From Candidatus Rifleibacteriota bacterium (GTDB taxonomy: Bacteria; Muiribacteriota; Ozemobacteria; Ozemobacterales; Ozemobacteraceae): a stretch of DNA of 48,425 nt. Below, one piece after another: positions 1-8,506 of the stretch (position 1 is the stretch's first letter; every line of letters begins with the position of its first letter). The notes beneath the pieces are model-generated. The model was given only the letters and a program-made list of their open reading frames with translations. It was not told the DNA's origin and did not search any database. The stretch lies in contig JADFXM010000054.1 of assembly GCA_015233565.1 (NCBI GenBank), forward strand, positions 1-48,425, in the 5' to 3' direction. The position numbers and the translations under genes are program-made.

Positions 1-1114
1 CGAACCGTGAATCATCAGCGCTTGTGATGCGTCCTGAGCAATCATTGAAGTCGGTTCCAAACTAGAAATTACCGGTCCTCCGGTAGTCGGGTAAAAATCG
101 GAAAACGGTTTTCCAACTGCAATGAACGCATACTCCCGAGGGTAAGTGCCACCACACATATCTTCAAGTCTTTTTGTAATCGAGCATGAATCAATACCAA
201 AATCAACGAGAGCATGTCCGCTGTCGATAACTAAATTAGCAACAATTCCTCCCAAATCAGCCAATTTGCTCAACAAATCCTGTTTCCCGAAAATTATGCT
301 TGACCCAGCAGCCACAATAGCCAAGAGGTCTTTATATAAACCCGTGGCCGCATCTAAAGCTTCTCCAACAAAAAATGAAACGAAAGGGACCAGATTTTGT
401 TGTTGATTAGTTCCGAATGATGCACTAAATACAGCCCCTTGAACAAGTGTTAACATTTTCTTAAAATCGATAGGAGGCTTGAATCCAGGCGTCATAGCTG
501 CTTTTATATCCATTGCCGCATTTGACACATCGCAGGCTATTTCAACTATATTAGAAACCAAAGCCCATTCCCACAAAACAAACTGCCACGTGTTCCCCCA
601 AACCGAAGAAAATACCCCGGATGTTGGTCCAAATGGGCAACCACTGAAAGCAACCATCACGTAAATTCCATCGTGATCAACTGTTATTCCATCAGAGACC
701 AGCCCTCCGGTCAAACCGCCCAAGTCATCATTCAATTTATCCTTAAGAGCGTTGGTATAATCAAGCCAACTTGCCCAATCAGGCAAGTCGCCTTTCACAA
801 AAAAATGTCTGGCATTACTCATGTTTACGGCCCAATCCTGAATTTTATCAGGATTCAAAATAAATCCCATGGTAGGATTCCAATCAACTTTTTTGGGATC
901 AAGTTCTATTATTGCTCCCAACCAATCAATATCCTGTGTAAGACCGATGCCTTGGGTAATACCTGAACCCATATCCGCCTGAGTAACATTGATCGTGCGA
1001 CCACTACTTTGATCCAGAGCTAACGTCGCCAGAAAGGATTTACCGTAATCTACATAAACCTGACCATAAACTGAACTTCCGCGAAGACTGGAACGTTTTT
1101 GATTGAACTTTTTT
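1..1114 (-). pseudogene. 3' part of a frameshifted lipoprotein gene, with IPT/TIG-like start at window edge
   Basis: Reading the minus strand in the frame whose codons begin at genome positions 3, 6, 9 and so on, there is no stop from about 1114 down to position 1, roughly 370 codons. This frame is one base off from the lipoprotein ORF that ends at 1050. The join falls at an A6 run (minus strand; T6 at 1109-1114), where the protein would pass smoothly from RNAIGVQK into KFNQKRSSLRGSSVYGQ. There is no convincing own start codon or ribosome binding site. The last residues before the edge (GGPVISSLEPTS, then ALMIHGS) match the opening strand of IPT/TIG domains, which are common in bacterial surface proteins. 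I infer one long secreted lipoprotein interrupted by a natural indel or a sequencing error; the C-terminus lies outside the window. Confidence 0.6.
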
Positions 1115-2348
1115 GAACACCAATGGCATTTCTGCTATTGAAGGCTTTTAAAGAAGCACTCGTCGAATGAACAGATGCAAGTGTTGATTTCACAGCTTTT
1201 ACCAAAGCATCTATTAATCTTTGGTCGCTATAGGGGGAAGCCGAGGAAGCATAGACCGTCTCAAGAACTGAAGCAAGCGCTGTGACATCCGGATTAGACT
1301 TTACAATTTGCAATAAGGCTGAGTAAGCAGTTGGATTGTTCGTTACAAAAAGAGGATTGGACATGACAAGGGCTTCAGCGGTGGTTTGTGAAGTAATCTG
1401 CAAATTGGTTTTTATATCGCTTGAAACCGCCATATAAGCTTTATTTCCAGCACTTGCTATAGCGTAGGTCATCATTGGCAATTGGTTTGAAACGGTAACT
1501 TGAACAGGCGCTATACCACTGGCAACTGAGGCGTTACAGGAATTAAAAATTTGATATTCACCAGGATTTTCAGTTAGCGGAAGATTCAGAGTGACAGAAA
1601 CCGGACCTGTTGCGATGGCCACCGTGCCGTAGTCGCCATGCAAATATGCATTCAAGGCGTCATCCAAAATGGTGGATGCGAAAAAATTGAGGCCTGAAAT
1701 TTTTCCCGAAATTTGAGAAGAAAGCCCAGGTTGCACAGTTGCATAGAGTGTTGAGGATGCTACTATTTTCTCGATGGTCGCCGCTAAAACGTCTTCTTTG
1801 GTTTTTGTGTTTTTCGGAGAAACAGTAATTACATTTACCACGCTGGGAACAAGATCAGTGGCACCATGGAAATCTGTGTACAACCCTATTTTTCCGTTAT
1901 CAATATGTATGTCACCGATACAAGTCAGCGCCGGGACGGAGTTAAAAACCACAGACGCCGAGCCGGACGCACTGACTGGAACAGTTTTGATAAGTGTGTC
2001 TGTCGGTTTCGAAGAATTTCCAACGTTAACAAGAATCAATTTGAACGTCACAGTAGTTGAAGCGTTAGGGGCGGCAAGAATGCCCGCAAGCACTTCCTGT
2101 GGTGATGAGGAAGAGGTGCTTGGCGATCCGGCAACTTCGGTAGCTTTTGGTGATGGCAAGGACAATTTGAAGTTTACATCTGCAACTGCATTTGTGGCGA
2201 CTGCCACAGGTGGCACAGGTGGGCCAGCTAATTGCCCAGCAGGCGAAACGCCGTCATACTTTCCTAAGCACCCGACAAGGGCCAAGGTTGCGACAAAAGA
2301 AAGTGCCATAAGACAAACGAAAATAAACTTTCCAGACTTCCTATTCAT
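1050..2348 (-). CDS. exported lipoprotein, N-terminal part of a frameshifted gene
   Basis: This is a 432-codon ORF with an N-terminal signal sequence and lipobox LVGC at residues 24-27, so the mature protein should be lipid-anchored at Cys27. A strong Shine-Dalgarno GGAGG (cctcc at 2355-2359 on the plus strand) precedes the ATG. The mature part is rich in Ser, Thr, Ala and Val and has no catalytic motif I recognise; its style suggests beta-sandwich surface domains. The final dozen codons after the A6 run look out of frame, because coding potential continues in another frame to the left edge. The true product is therefore probably much longer. Function is unknown; a surface or adhesion role is only an inference from the downstream IPT/TIG-like segment. 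Confidence 0.75.
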   Translation of the reverse strand: MNRKSGKFIFVCLMALSFVATLALVGCLGKYDGVSPAGQLAGPPVPPVAVATNAVADVNFKLSLPSPKATEVAGSPSTSSSSPQEVLAGILAAPNASTTVTFKLILVNVGNSSKPTDTLIKTVPVSASGSASVVFNSVPALTCIGDIHIDNGKIGLYTDFHGATDLVPSVVNVITVSPKNTKTKEDVLAATIEKIVASSTLYATVQPGLSSQISGKISGLNFFASTILDDALNAYLHGDYGTVAIATGPVSVTLNLPLTENPGEYQIFNSCNASVASGIAPVQVTVSNQLPMMTYAIASAGNKAYMAVSSDIKTNLQITSQTTAEALVMSNPLFVTNNPTAYSALLQIVKSNPDVTALASVLETVYASSASPYSDQRLIDALVKAVKSTLASVHSTSASLKAFNSRNAIGVQKSSIKNVPVFAEVQFMVRFM

Positions 2349-2685
2349 TTGATACCTCCGGTATTGTTGTCAAATCTATGAAAAACACCAATACGGATAA
2401 CAATATCCAAAACGGGTAATTTATGTCAAGTTTTTCCGATTTTGCACAGCAATTCGCGGTGAGTTTTCTAGCAGAATACAACTATTATTTGAACATCGCC
2501 CGAAATGGCTTCCAAAGAGCAATCGCAGCAACTCATCGGGAATCGCTGAAATTTGTGTCCATTTTGGTAAATTTACCGAATTTTCGTAACAGCTCAATAA
2601 TTCGGAGTATTTTTCGTATTGTCTATTTCACCGATTTGAATCAAATGGGGAAAATTCAATAATTCTGCAATCTTTTCCTCAATCG
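2349..2685. other. intergenic region, no gene supported
   Basis: This stretch separates the lipoprotein start from the flgI relic. A 79-codon plus-strand ORF (2423-2662) has no clear ribosome binding site and no recognisable family, so I do not call it. The promoter of the lipoprotein should lie here but no clear -35/-10 pair stands out. Confidence 0.4.
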
Positions 2686-3000
2686 CTACGATTCAGCCCT
2701 GCAAGGAGCATTGTTTCTCATTAAGGAGCCATCTCCAAACGATTCCTCCTCTGAAATGATTTGCTCTACATCAATTTCCATTCCCATGTTCCGGAGCATA
2801 CCCCGAACCATATCGAGACTCATCTGGGATTTATCTCCGGTCCCATTCAACCCCGTGACAAGGCCGTAACCAACCAGCTGATATTCTCGTTGCCCGCTTA
2901 AGATGGCAATAACCTTGATCCTTACCATGGCTTCTGAAAAAAGCCTGTTGGGAATCAGAAAGACAAAAAAAGCAATCACAATAATCAAACATTTATACAT
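2686..3000 (-). pseudogene. flgI: truncated flagellar P-ring protein FlgI (N-terminal fragment)
   Basis: The 104-residue product has a signal peptide (residues 1-22) followed by the diagnostic FlgI N-terminus: VRIKVIAILSGQREYQLVGY and then GLVTGLNGTGDK, at about residues 26-57. FlgI is normally about 350-370 residues and forms the periplasmic P ring around the flagellar rod. Here homology stops near residue 82 and an unrelated tail of about 20 residues leads to the stop. A plausible ribosome binding site (GGGGAAAG) still precedes the ATG. No other flagellar gene is in the window. It is most likely a relic of a lost or relocated flagellar locus; a short expressed periplasmic protein cannot be excluded. 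Confidence 0.6.
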
Positions 3001-3098
3001 ATTGTTCTTTCCCCGAGAATTTTCACCTTAGTAAGTTTAGCGACAATAAGCTGTAAAAAAAATTATGGGGAAATTCAAAATCTTCAAAAACAAATTCG

Positions 3099-3592
3099 TT
3101 GAAGATTGTGTGTTGTCCATTCGATCAGCAACCTGGCCAGACTGATGATGAGAAACTCTTAGCTCGAACATGCTTGGCGAAGGAGGAACATGCTCTTCGG
3201 AAGAACGTATGGCAATCGGCTATGTCGTGGTTAATCAATTTCATTTCTTTCCCAGGCGATTTAAGAAGAATTTGTCAGGCGTCGTTTACTCAGGGGAATT
3301 TGGAGGAACTAATACCGGTCTTTTTAAACTGTTAGCATTAGACCGTAGCGTGGCCGAAAAACTCGTTTACAAAGAATGCTGTCTCTATCGTGAGACGTTG
3401 ACCATTGCTCGTGAGATTCTCGGTGATAGCCACTCTGAAAAAGAACCGTTGTATGTCAAAAAAGGTCGACACGTCTTCTTCTTTAATAAAGCGGAAAACC
3501 ATCCGGAGGATGCGGATGCTTCACTCATCTTTGGAAAAAAAGAATCAGGATGGTTACATTCGTTTTACAGCTATGAACCACCATCTCAGTAA
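3099..3592 (+). pseudogene. disrupted SleB-like cell-wall hydrolase
   Basis: Two overlapping frames together resemble the catalytic domain of SleB/Hydrolase_2 cell-wall hydrolases. One frame gives DDEKLLART up to about 3168. The other, from 3170, gives LGEGGTCSSEERMAIGYVVV followed by NQFHFFPRRF, the typical (L)AR...GE-GG...A.A.VV.N layout with the catalytic Glu in the GEGG stretch. The switch occurs at about 3167-3172 and is not at a homopolymer. A third frame upstream (ATG at 3065) also starts a short ORF that stops at the same place, suggesting more than one lesion. I infer a decayed lytic-enzyme gene. The start at 3099 (TTG) is nominal. Confidence 0.45.
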
Positions 3593-3609
3593 CACTGATA
3601 GTCGGTTGG

Positions 3610-4041
3610 ATGCATGATTATGCCCAGCTTTCGGTGGCTAGCACTAACCTTTGCGTTCTGACCTATCTGGCCTGGAACAGCAATAAATTTGTCCCGGTCC
3701 TGATGGAAAGCAAATCCTATGAACTAGGACATAAAAGAACCGCGATGTATCACCACATTTTCAAGATAAGGAAAGGAGAGGCATTTTTGCTTCTTGGCTT
3801 CGAAAGCATTGATGAGGAAGAGCACACATCTGAAATCTGGTCTGACAAGCTAAATTGGCATGATGATAATTTTTCATTCTATGACAAGAAGCAGGAGGAG
3901 CTTAAATACTCCAACGCAAATAGCAAACTGAAGAAGAATCTCTACAAATCGAGGCTTAATTTCTTGCAATACAGGGATAAAATGGAAGCCATTAATGATA
4001 GATTCCTGGATCAAATTGAGATCATGGAGGTAATAAACTGA
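3610..4041 (+). CDS. hypothetical protein
   Basis: This is a 143-residue ORF directly after the broken hydrolase. The N-terminal half has short beta-like stretches (NKFVPVLMESKSYELG; AFLLLGFESID). The C-terminal third is charged and helical (about residues 95-140), with coiled-coil character. No signal peptide or membrane segment is visible, and I do not recognise the family. The frame is open back to 3577, so an alternative non-ATG start is possible. The ribosome binding site is weak. Because the upstream neighbour is broken, this may be part of the same decaying locus. Confidence 0.4.
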   Translation: MHDYAQLSVASTNLCVLTYLAWNSNKFVPVLMESKSYELGHKRTAMYHHIFKIRKGEAFLLLGFESIDEEEHTSEIWSDKLNWHDDNFSFYDKKQEELKYSNANSKLKKNLYKSRLNFLQYRDKMEAINDRFLDQIEIMEVIN

Positions 4042-4240
4042 ACTTCTTCTATCAATAACCGCGATTATGAATTTGTGAACTGAAGCGGTGCTTAGAGTCA
4101 AACTGTTTGAGGTCTGCAGAAAATAGAAAACTGTAAAGGATTAAAGTTCTCCACAAATGGACCCTCAAATAAACAATTGGAAAGTTTTCTGACTTCAATT
4201 ATAATGGGATGAATTAACTTTAGTGTCAGTGGAGAAAATA

Positions 4241-5941
4241 ATGAAGCGGATTCCATATGGGACGAGTAACTTTAAAAGTCTTGTTGAAGGCGGCTACGTT
4301 TATGTAGATAAGACTGAGCATATCCGAAAACTTGAGGATCTAAATGAAAGGTTCATTGTTTTTTTGCGTCCCCGAAGATTTGGGAAAAGTTTGTTTATAT
4401 CGTTGCTTGAACATTATTATGATATCAGACATGCAGAATCTTTCCAGACCCTCTTCGGGAACTTCAATATTGGCACTAATCCAACTCCACTTCACAACGA
4501 TTATTATGTATTAACCCTTAGTTTTTCTGGAATTAATACAGATACTCCTGAAAACGCTCGTAATGGTTTCTCCCACAACATTTTTTGTGGAATAGATAAC
4601 TTCCTCATGAAATACTCGCTGGGTACTAAAATAGAGCCCAACTTAGAAGCATCGGAAATGATTAATTCTTTCCTTACGAAGACTTCAAATTTGTTGGACA
4701 AAAAAATTTATCTCCTGATTGACGAATATGACCATTTTGCAAATGAGTTACTCGGTTTTAATCCCGATTTCTTTAAAGATTCTGTTAGCAAAAACGGGTT
4801 TGTCCGCAAATTTTATGAAATGCTCAAAGAGGGCACCAGAACAGGAATCCTCGATCGAATTTTTATAACCGGCGTGAGTCCGATTACCCTTGACAGCATG
4901 ACCAGTGGTTTTAATATTACTAAAAACCGTACACGATATTTGGCTTTCAATGAAATGATGGGTTTCACGGAAGAAGAAGTCATTAAACTTGCGCAAGAAA
5001 CGGTTGCTGGAAAACTTGACATATCTGAAAAAATTCACAAACTTCGGGCGTATTACAATGGTTATCTTTTTTGTCCAAAGGCAGAAAACCGAGTTTATAA
5101 CAGTGACATGATTCTTTACTATTTAAATGATGTGCAGGCAACAGGCGAAGAGCCGGATGATCTGGTTGATCGCAACGTTGTAAGCGACTATGGAAAAATA
5201 GGCAGATTATTTGATATCGGTGGCTTTAGTTCTGAACGAATGACAGTACTAGATCAAATTATTGAAGGAAAAGAGCATCAGACGCAAATTTCCGATCAAT
5301 TCAACCTTGAGCTTAAAATGTCTTTGAATGAATTTAAATCCCTGTTATTTTACATGGGTTTTTTGACAATTAAAAGATACGATGAAATCAGCAATGAAGT
5401 TTTCCTGGATGCACCCAATTACGTTATGAAGGAATTGTATTTCAATTATTTCAGAAGTAAAATTGAAGAAGCCTCTTCCTTCCGGATAAATTCTGATAAA
5501 ATTAGCTGTGCAATTAGAGAAATTGCAATTGAGGGAAGCATACATAAGCTTGTACAAATCACCGAAGAAACTTTACATAGACTTTCAGATCGTGATTTCA
5601 TAAAATTTAACGAAAAAGTTGTCCAGGCAATCATGCTGACATTTCTTTTTGAAACGCGAATTTACTATGCCAAAAGCGAGTATCCGGTGGAAGACGGGTA
5701 TATTGATATTGTACTTTTGAAAGGTTCCGCAGGAAAACCAAAGTTTTTTGCCATGATAGAGTTAAAATACATATCAAAAGGTGATTACACAGATACCCTT
5801 CGGGATAAAAAACTTGAAGAAGCGAAAAACCAAATCCTAAAGAATCAGAAATCGGAAGAACTTACTGCAATGACTAATCTGCGCAAATGGGCGGTAGTCT
5901 TCTGCGTAGACAAATGTGTCGCGCTTGAGGAAGTGAAATAA
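4241..5941 (+). CDS. AAA-ATPase-like / PD-(D/E)XK nuclease family protein
   Basis: The protein has about 566 residues. The N-terminal AAA-ATPase_like domain (about residues 1-200) opens with MKRIPYGTSNF and carries the family signature YVDKTEHIRKL and FLRPRRFGKSLFISLLEHYY, which serves as its P-loop-like motif; a Walker-B-like LLIDEYDHF follows at about 160. The C-terminal PD-(D/E)XK nuclease-like domain shows YIDIVLL and then FAMIELKY, supplying the D and E-x-K residues. The ATG at 4241 is preferred over the upstream GTG at 4223 because GGAG lies at 4231-4234. Such proteins occur as scattered, often multi-copy singletons in Bacteroidetes, clostridia and several candidate phyla, possibly mobile or defence-related. 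Their molecular role is not established. Here it stands alone with no partner genes. Confidence 0.9.
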   Translation: MKRIPYGTSNFKSLVEGGYVYVDKTEHIRKLEDLNERFIVFLRPRRFGKSLFISLLEHYYDIRHAESFQTLFGNFNIGTNPTPLHNDYYVLTLSFSGINTDTPENARNGFSHNIFCGIDNFLMKYSLGTKIEPNLEASEMINSFLTKTSNLLDKKIYLLIDEYDHFANELLGFNPDFFKDSVSKNGFVRKFYEMLKEGTRTGILDRIFITGVSPITLDSMTSGFNITKNRTRYLAFNEMMGFTEEEVIKLAQETVAGKLDISEKIHKLRAYYNGYLFCPKAENRVYNSDMILYYLNDVQATGEEPDDLVDRNVVSDYGKIGRLFDIGGFSSERMTVLDQIIEGKEHQTQISDQFNLELKMSLNEFKSLLFYMGFLTIKRYDEISNEVFLDAPNYVMKELYFNYFRSKIEEASSFRINSDKISCAIREIAIEGSIHKLVQITEETLHRLSDRDFIKFNEKVVQAIMLTFLFETRIYYAKSEYPVEDGYIDIVLLKGSAGKPKFFAMIELKYISKGDYTDTLRDKKLEEAKNQILKNQKSEELTAMTNLRKWAVVFCVDKCVALEEVK

Positions 5942-6073
5942 CAACCCACGCACCAAATCTTTTGGATGAATTTTCTGAAAATGTAGAATGCATGGTAGTG
6001 TGTAGTTTAGATGATTCCGGTTATTCTCAATTAGATTGCAAGACAAAAACCCGCTCATTTCAGGAAACATCAA

Positions 6074-6640
6074 TTAATGCGTTTGTATCGGATCGGGAGG
6101 GAAATTTGCTCCGACCAAATCTTTTCCGGAAAAAACCTTGATTTGCCAGTCTTTTATTCTTTCAACTTCGATATCACATATTTCCTGGAGGGAAATTAAC
6201 TGAGAATCAGTGGAAATTGAATATTGAGTTTTCAAAACTCCTCTTACGCGGGCGTATGACTCGCTGAAAGGAGCAACACTCCTGTTTTCAAATGTTACGC
6301 TCAATGTCGCACATTGATTAGAAAAAGCATTGAGTTTTTCGCTGAATTTGGCTTTTCCAAGTTCATTTGGAGTTCCACTTCGATAATACTTCAAACTATC
6401 GGAGACCAAAACCATCGCTGAATCATTTTTTTTCGTTGAAATATCATTGAAAAAAACATCCAAAAAGGAATCAACTTCGACTTCCAGCGGGTCGTTTCCC
6501 AAGCCGGCGGATGAGCTTCCACTTCCGCCACCACCGCCACACCCAGTCATGAAAAACAAGGAAAACAATCCAAAGAAAAAAATCAAAATTCCCAACCCGA
6601 ATTTTGATGAAAATGTCATTGCGGAGCATTTCTCATTCAC
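6074..6640 (-). CDS. small lipoprotein of unknown function
   Basis: The product is about 188 residues. The GTG at 6640 is chosen because AGGAGG (cctcct near 6646-6652 on the plus strand) lies six bases upstream, while the ATG at 6670 lies upstream of that Shine-Dalgarno. A hydrophobic signal segment ends in the lipobox MTGC, followed by a Gly/Ser linker (GGGGGSGSSS) typical of exposed lipoproteins. The remaining domain of about 130 residues (VDSFLDVFFNDIS to the end) resembles small SnoaL/NTF2-like folds in its pattern of an amphipathic helix followed by strands. That fold guess is weak and no active residue can be named. Confidence 0.7.
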   Translation of the reverse strand: MNEKCSAMTFSSKFGLGILIFFFGLFSLFFMTGCGGGGGSGSSSAGLGNDPLEVEVDSFLDVFFNDISTKKNDSAMVLVSDSLKYYRSGTPNELGKAKFSEKLNAFSNQCATLSVTFENRSVAPFSESYARVRGVLKTQYSISTDSQLISLQEICDIEVERIKDWQIKVFSGKDLVGANFPPDPIQTH

Positions 6641-6736
6641 AAGATCCCTCCTCGAATAACTTAGACCCATCCTATCGTCCCACGATTTTTTGTGTAATTT
6701 ATTCAGCTTTGCGTATTAACAACAACCACCACTCAG

Positions 6737-6769
6737 AATGAGCTGCGACTTAACATTTCGCAGCTCATT
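6737..6769. other. perfect 11-bp hairpin
   Basis: AATGAGCTGCG at 6737-6747 pairs exactly with CGCAGCTCATT at 6759-6769 across an 11-base loop. It lies downstream of fba on the minus strand and upstream of the lipoprotein. There is no T tract on either side, so a classical Rho-independent terminator is not proven. It may stabilise the fba transcript end or separate the two genes. Confidence 0.5.
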
Positions 6770-6802
6770 TCAGTGGCAATAGACCGCCTTTAGGGCTGCT
6801 AG

Positions 6803-6900
6803 CCCAGGATAAGCTGCCCCCTGAAGTGCCAGCTTCATCCGTTTGATGGCCGATGCTGGAACTGCCACAAGCTTCGGTATGAGAGGCAGCTTACCCCGGG
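6803..6900. repeat. palindromic dispersed repeat, copy 1
   Basis: The near-inverted arms CCCAGGATAAGCTGCC (6803-6818) and GGCAGCTTACCCCGGG (6885-6900) enclose an inner pair (GTGCCAGC ... near-complement). The segment shares the exact run GCTTCATCCGTTTGATGGCC and similar arms with the element at 46427-46523. Both copies are followed by GCGATGGCCG. No ORF spans it. It could be a MITE/REP-like repeat or a structured RNA. Confidence 0.65.
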
Positions 6901-7058
6901 CGATGGCCGCGACGAAGAAGCTGTGAAAAATTATCAAAAATCGGCTGTTAATGGCGGTGAAAAATTTTCACAATTGTTTGTTGGTGAGGCACGCTGGTAT
7001 TGTACTTTTGTAAATCGACCTATTTTTTCACACCTTCGAAGGAGCGGCCAGCAAAAAG

Positions 7059-8045
7059 TTATCCCATTATTTCCGGGGCTTTTCCTGCGCTTCCAAGAAC
7101 GTGAACATTTTTGTGTTTGTACAATTCTTTCAAAGCATCCCGAGCTGGTCCCAGATATTTTCTGGGGTCAAATTCTGCGGGATTTTTATAAAATACTTCT
7201 CTGATTGCGGCGGTCATTGCAAGTCTTCCATCTGAATCAATGTTAATTTTGCATACGGCAGAACGGGCGGCATCACGAAGTTGTTCTTCGCTGATTCCAA
7301 TGGCGTTATCCATTTTTCCACCGAATTTATTGATTTTTTCGATCAATTCTTGAGGAACAGAGGACGACCCGTGAAGCACTATCGGGAATCCTGGAATCCT
7401 TTTTTCGATTTCGCGTAAGATATCGATTCGAATTTTTGGATCGGTTCCCGGCTTGAACTTAAAGGCTCCGTGGCTGGTTCCTATGGCTATTGCAAGACTG
7501 TCAACACCGGTTCGCTTCGTAAAATCTTCTACCTCTTCAGGACTCGTAAAAACATGTTTGTCAGAAGAAACAGCATCCTCAACTCCGGCTAGCATCCCTA
7601 ATTCACCTTCCACGGTAACATCATGCTGGTGAGCGTATTCCACAACCTTCTTGGTTAATTTGACATTTTCTTCATATGGATGATGAGAGCCATCAATCAT
7701 AACGCTCGAGAACCCAAATTCAATACAATCCTTGCATAATTCAAAGGTATCGCCATGATCAAGGTGAAGTGCGATAGGAATTCCTCTGCCTTTTGACAAC
7801 TCTTTAGCATATTCCACTGCGCCCTGAGCCAAATATCTTAAAAGTGTCTGGTTCGCATATTTTCGCGCACCACTTGAGACTTGAAGAATTACCGGGCTCT
7901 CTGTTTCTACACAAGCTGAAATGATCGCTTGAATCTGTTCGAGATTGTTGAAGTTATAAGCTGGAATTGCAAAACCGCCCTTCACAGCTTTTGCAAACAT
8001 TTTTCTAGTGTTAACAAGACCTAGTGAACTAAAACTTATTCCCAT
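7059..8045 (-). CDS. fba: class II fructose-bisphosphate aldolase
   Basis: This 328-residue enzyme cleaves fructose 1,6-bisphosphate to DHAP and glyceraldehyde 3-phosphate in glycolysis and works in reverse in gluconeogenesis; it is cytosolic and zinc-dependent. Visible signatures are LHLDHGDTFELC (zinc and catalytic region, about residues 91-103), MIDGSHHPYEENV, VEGELG (about 141), the glycine-rich SHGAFKF loop, and VLHGSSS (phosphate binding). Length fits the class IIB type. The ATG has an AGAGGTG ribosome binding site. It is a single gene on the minus strand, separated by about 460 bp from the upstream aminotransferase. Confidence 0.95.
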   Translation of the reverse strand: MGISFSSLGLVNTRKMFAKAVKGGFAIPAYNFNNLEQIQAIISACVETESPVILQVSSGARKYANQTLLRYLAQGAVEYAKELSKGRGIPIALHLDHGDTFELCKDCIEFGFSSVMIDGSHHPYEENVKLTKKVVEYAHQHDVTVEGELGMLAGVEDAVSSDKHVFTSPEEVEDFTKRTGVDSLAIAIGTSHGAFKFKPGTDPKIRIDILREIEKRIPGFPIVLHGSSSVPQELIEKINKFGGKMDNAIGISEEQLRDAARSAVCKINIDSDGRLAMTAAIREVFYKNPAEFDPRKYLGPARDALKELYKHKNVHVLGSAGKAPEIMG

Positions 8046-8203
8046 TTTGCACCTCTTTTATTTAAGCTGAAAAGCAATCGAAGTTTAACAAAATAAAAGA
8101 GGAATTGTCAAAAGTGTTGAATTCCTTTCATTGCAAAGGGGAACATTCCATCAAAGCTTTATACAACGGACTTTTCAATATTCGGTGACTGCGACTCCAC
8201 CAA

Positions 8204-8228
8204 TAATACGAATCCCAAAAAATATGTG
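8204..8228 (+). repeat. short dispersed repeat, copy 1 (25 bp)
   Basis: It contains AATCCCAAAAAATATGTG and matches 32747-32771 over 25 bp with one mismatch. In both places the same frame reads NTNPKKYV, so the repeat may be the residue of a shared coding element or the end of a mobile element. Confidence 0.45.
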
Positions 8229-8451
8229 CATCACCCCAAGAACATTGATTTGATCAAAATGAAGTTGGATCTGTATATTTTGCAAGAAAAGAAGGAACTT
8301 TCATGAAAATTTGAAGCCCTTACTGGAATGGTTGAAGCATTCATTTCTGTCAGACCCAACTCCAATTTACGCAGACCTGAAGCACGAAATAGGTGGGATG
8401 AACGAACTAATTGAAACTGGTATAAGTTGTGAAATGTAACGTAAATTAACC

Positions 8452-8477
8452 GGTGGTTGAACAAAGTCGAAACGATC
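8452..8477 (+). repeat. 26-bp GTCGAAACGA-type repeat, copy 1
   Basis: It shares AGTCGAAACGA and its general layout with the element at 42612-42637. The ends (GG...TC) are degenerate compared with the palindromic GGTCG...CGACC ends of the second copy. Confidence 0.4.
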
Positions 8478-8506
8478 ATTAGTAAAGAGAAACGTTCGCC
8501 TTGCCC

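Larger units (their letters stand above)
8046..8506. other. intergenic region with two short dispersed repeats
   Basis: No convincing gene was found here. A plus-strand stretch (about 8205-8290) is open and reads NTNPKKYVHHPKNIDLIK before stopping, which may be a relic. The region holds one copy each of two short repeats listed separately (8204-8228 and 8452-8477). Confidence 0.4.

Noticed and set aside
1774..2352. 192-codon plus-strand ORF opposite the lipoprotein gene
   Set aside because: It is antisense to a gene with signal peptide, lipobox and ribosome binding site; its own sequence has no family pattern.
2423..2662. 79-codon plus-strand ORF in the intergenic region
   Set aside because: No clear ribosome binding site, no recognisable motif and AT-rich random-looking composition.
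4241..5941. Two-gene defence system around the PD-(D/E)XK protein
   Set aside because: No methyltransferase, toxin or partner gene is adjacent; the neighbours are a hypothetical protein and a lipoprotein.
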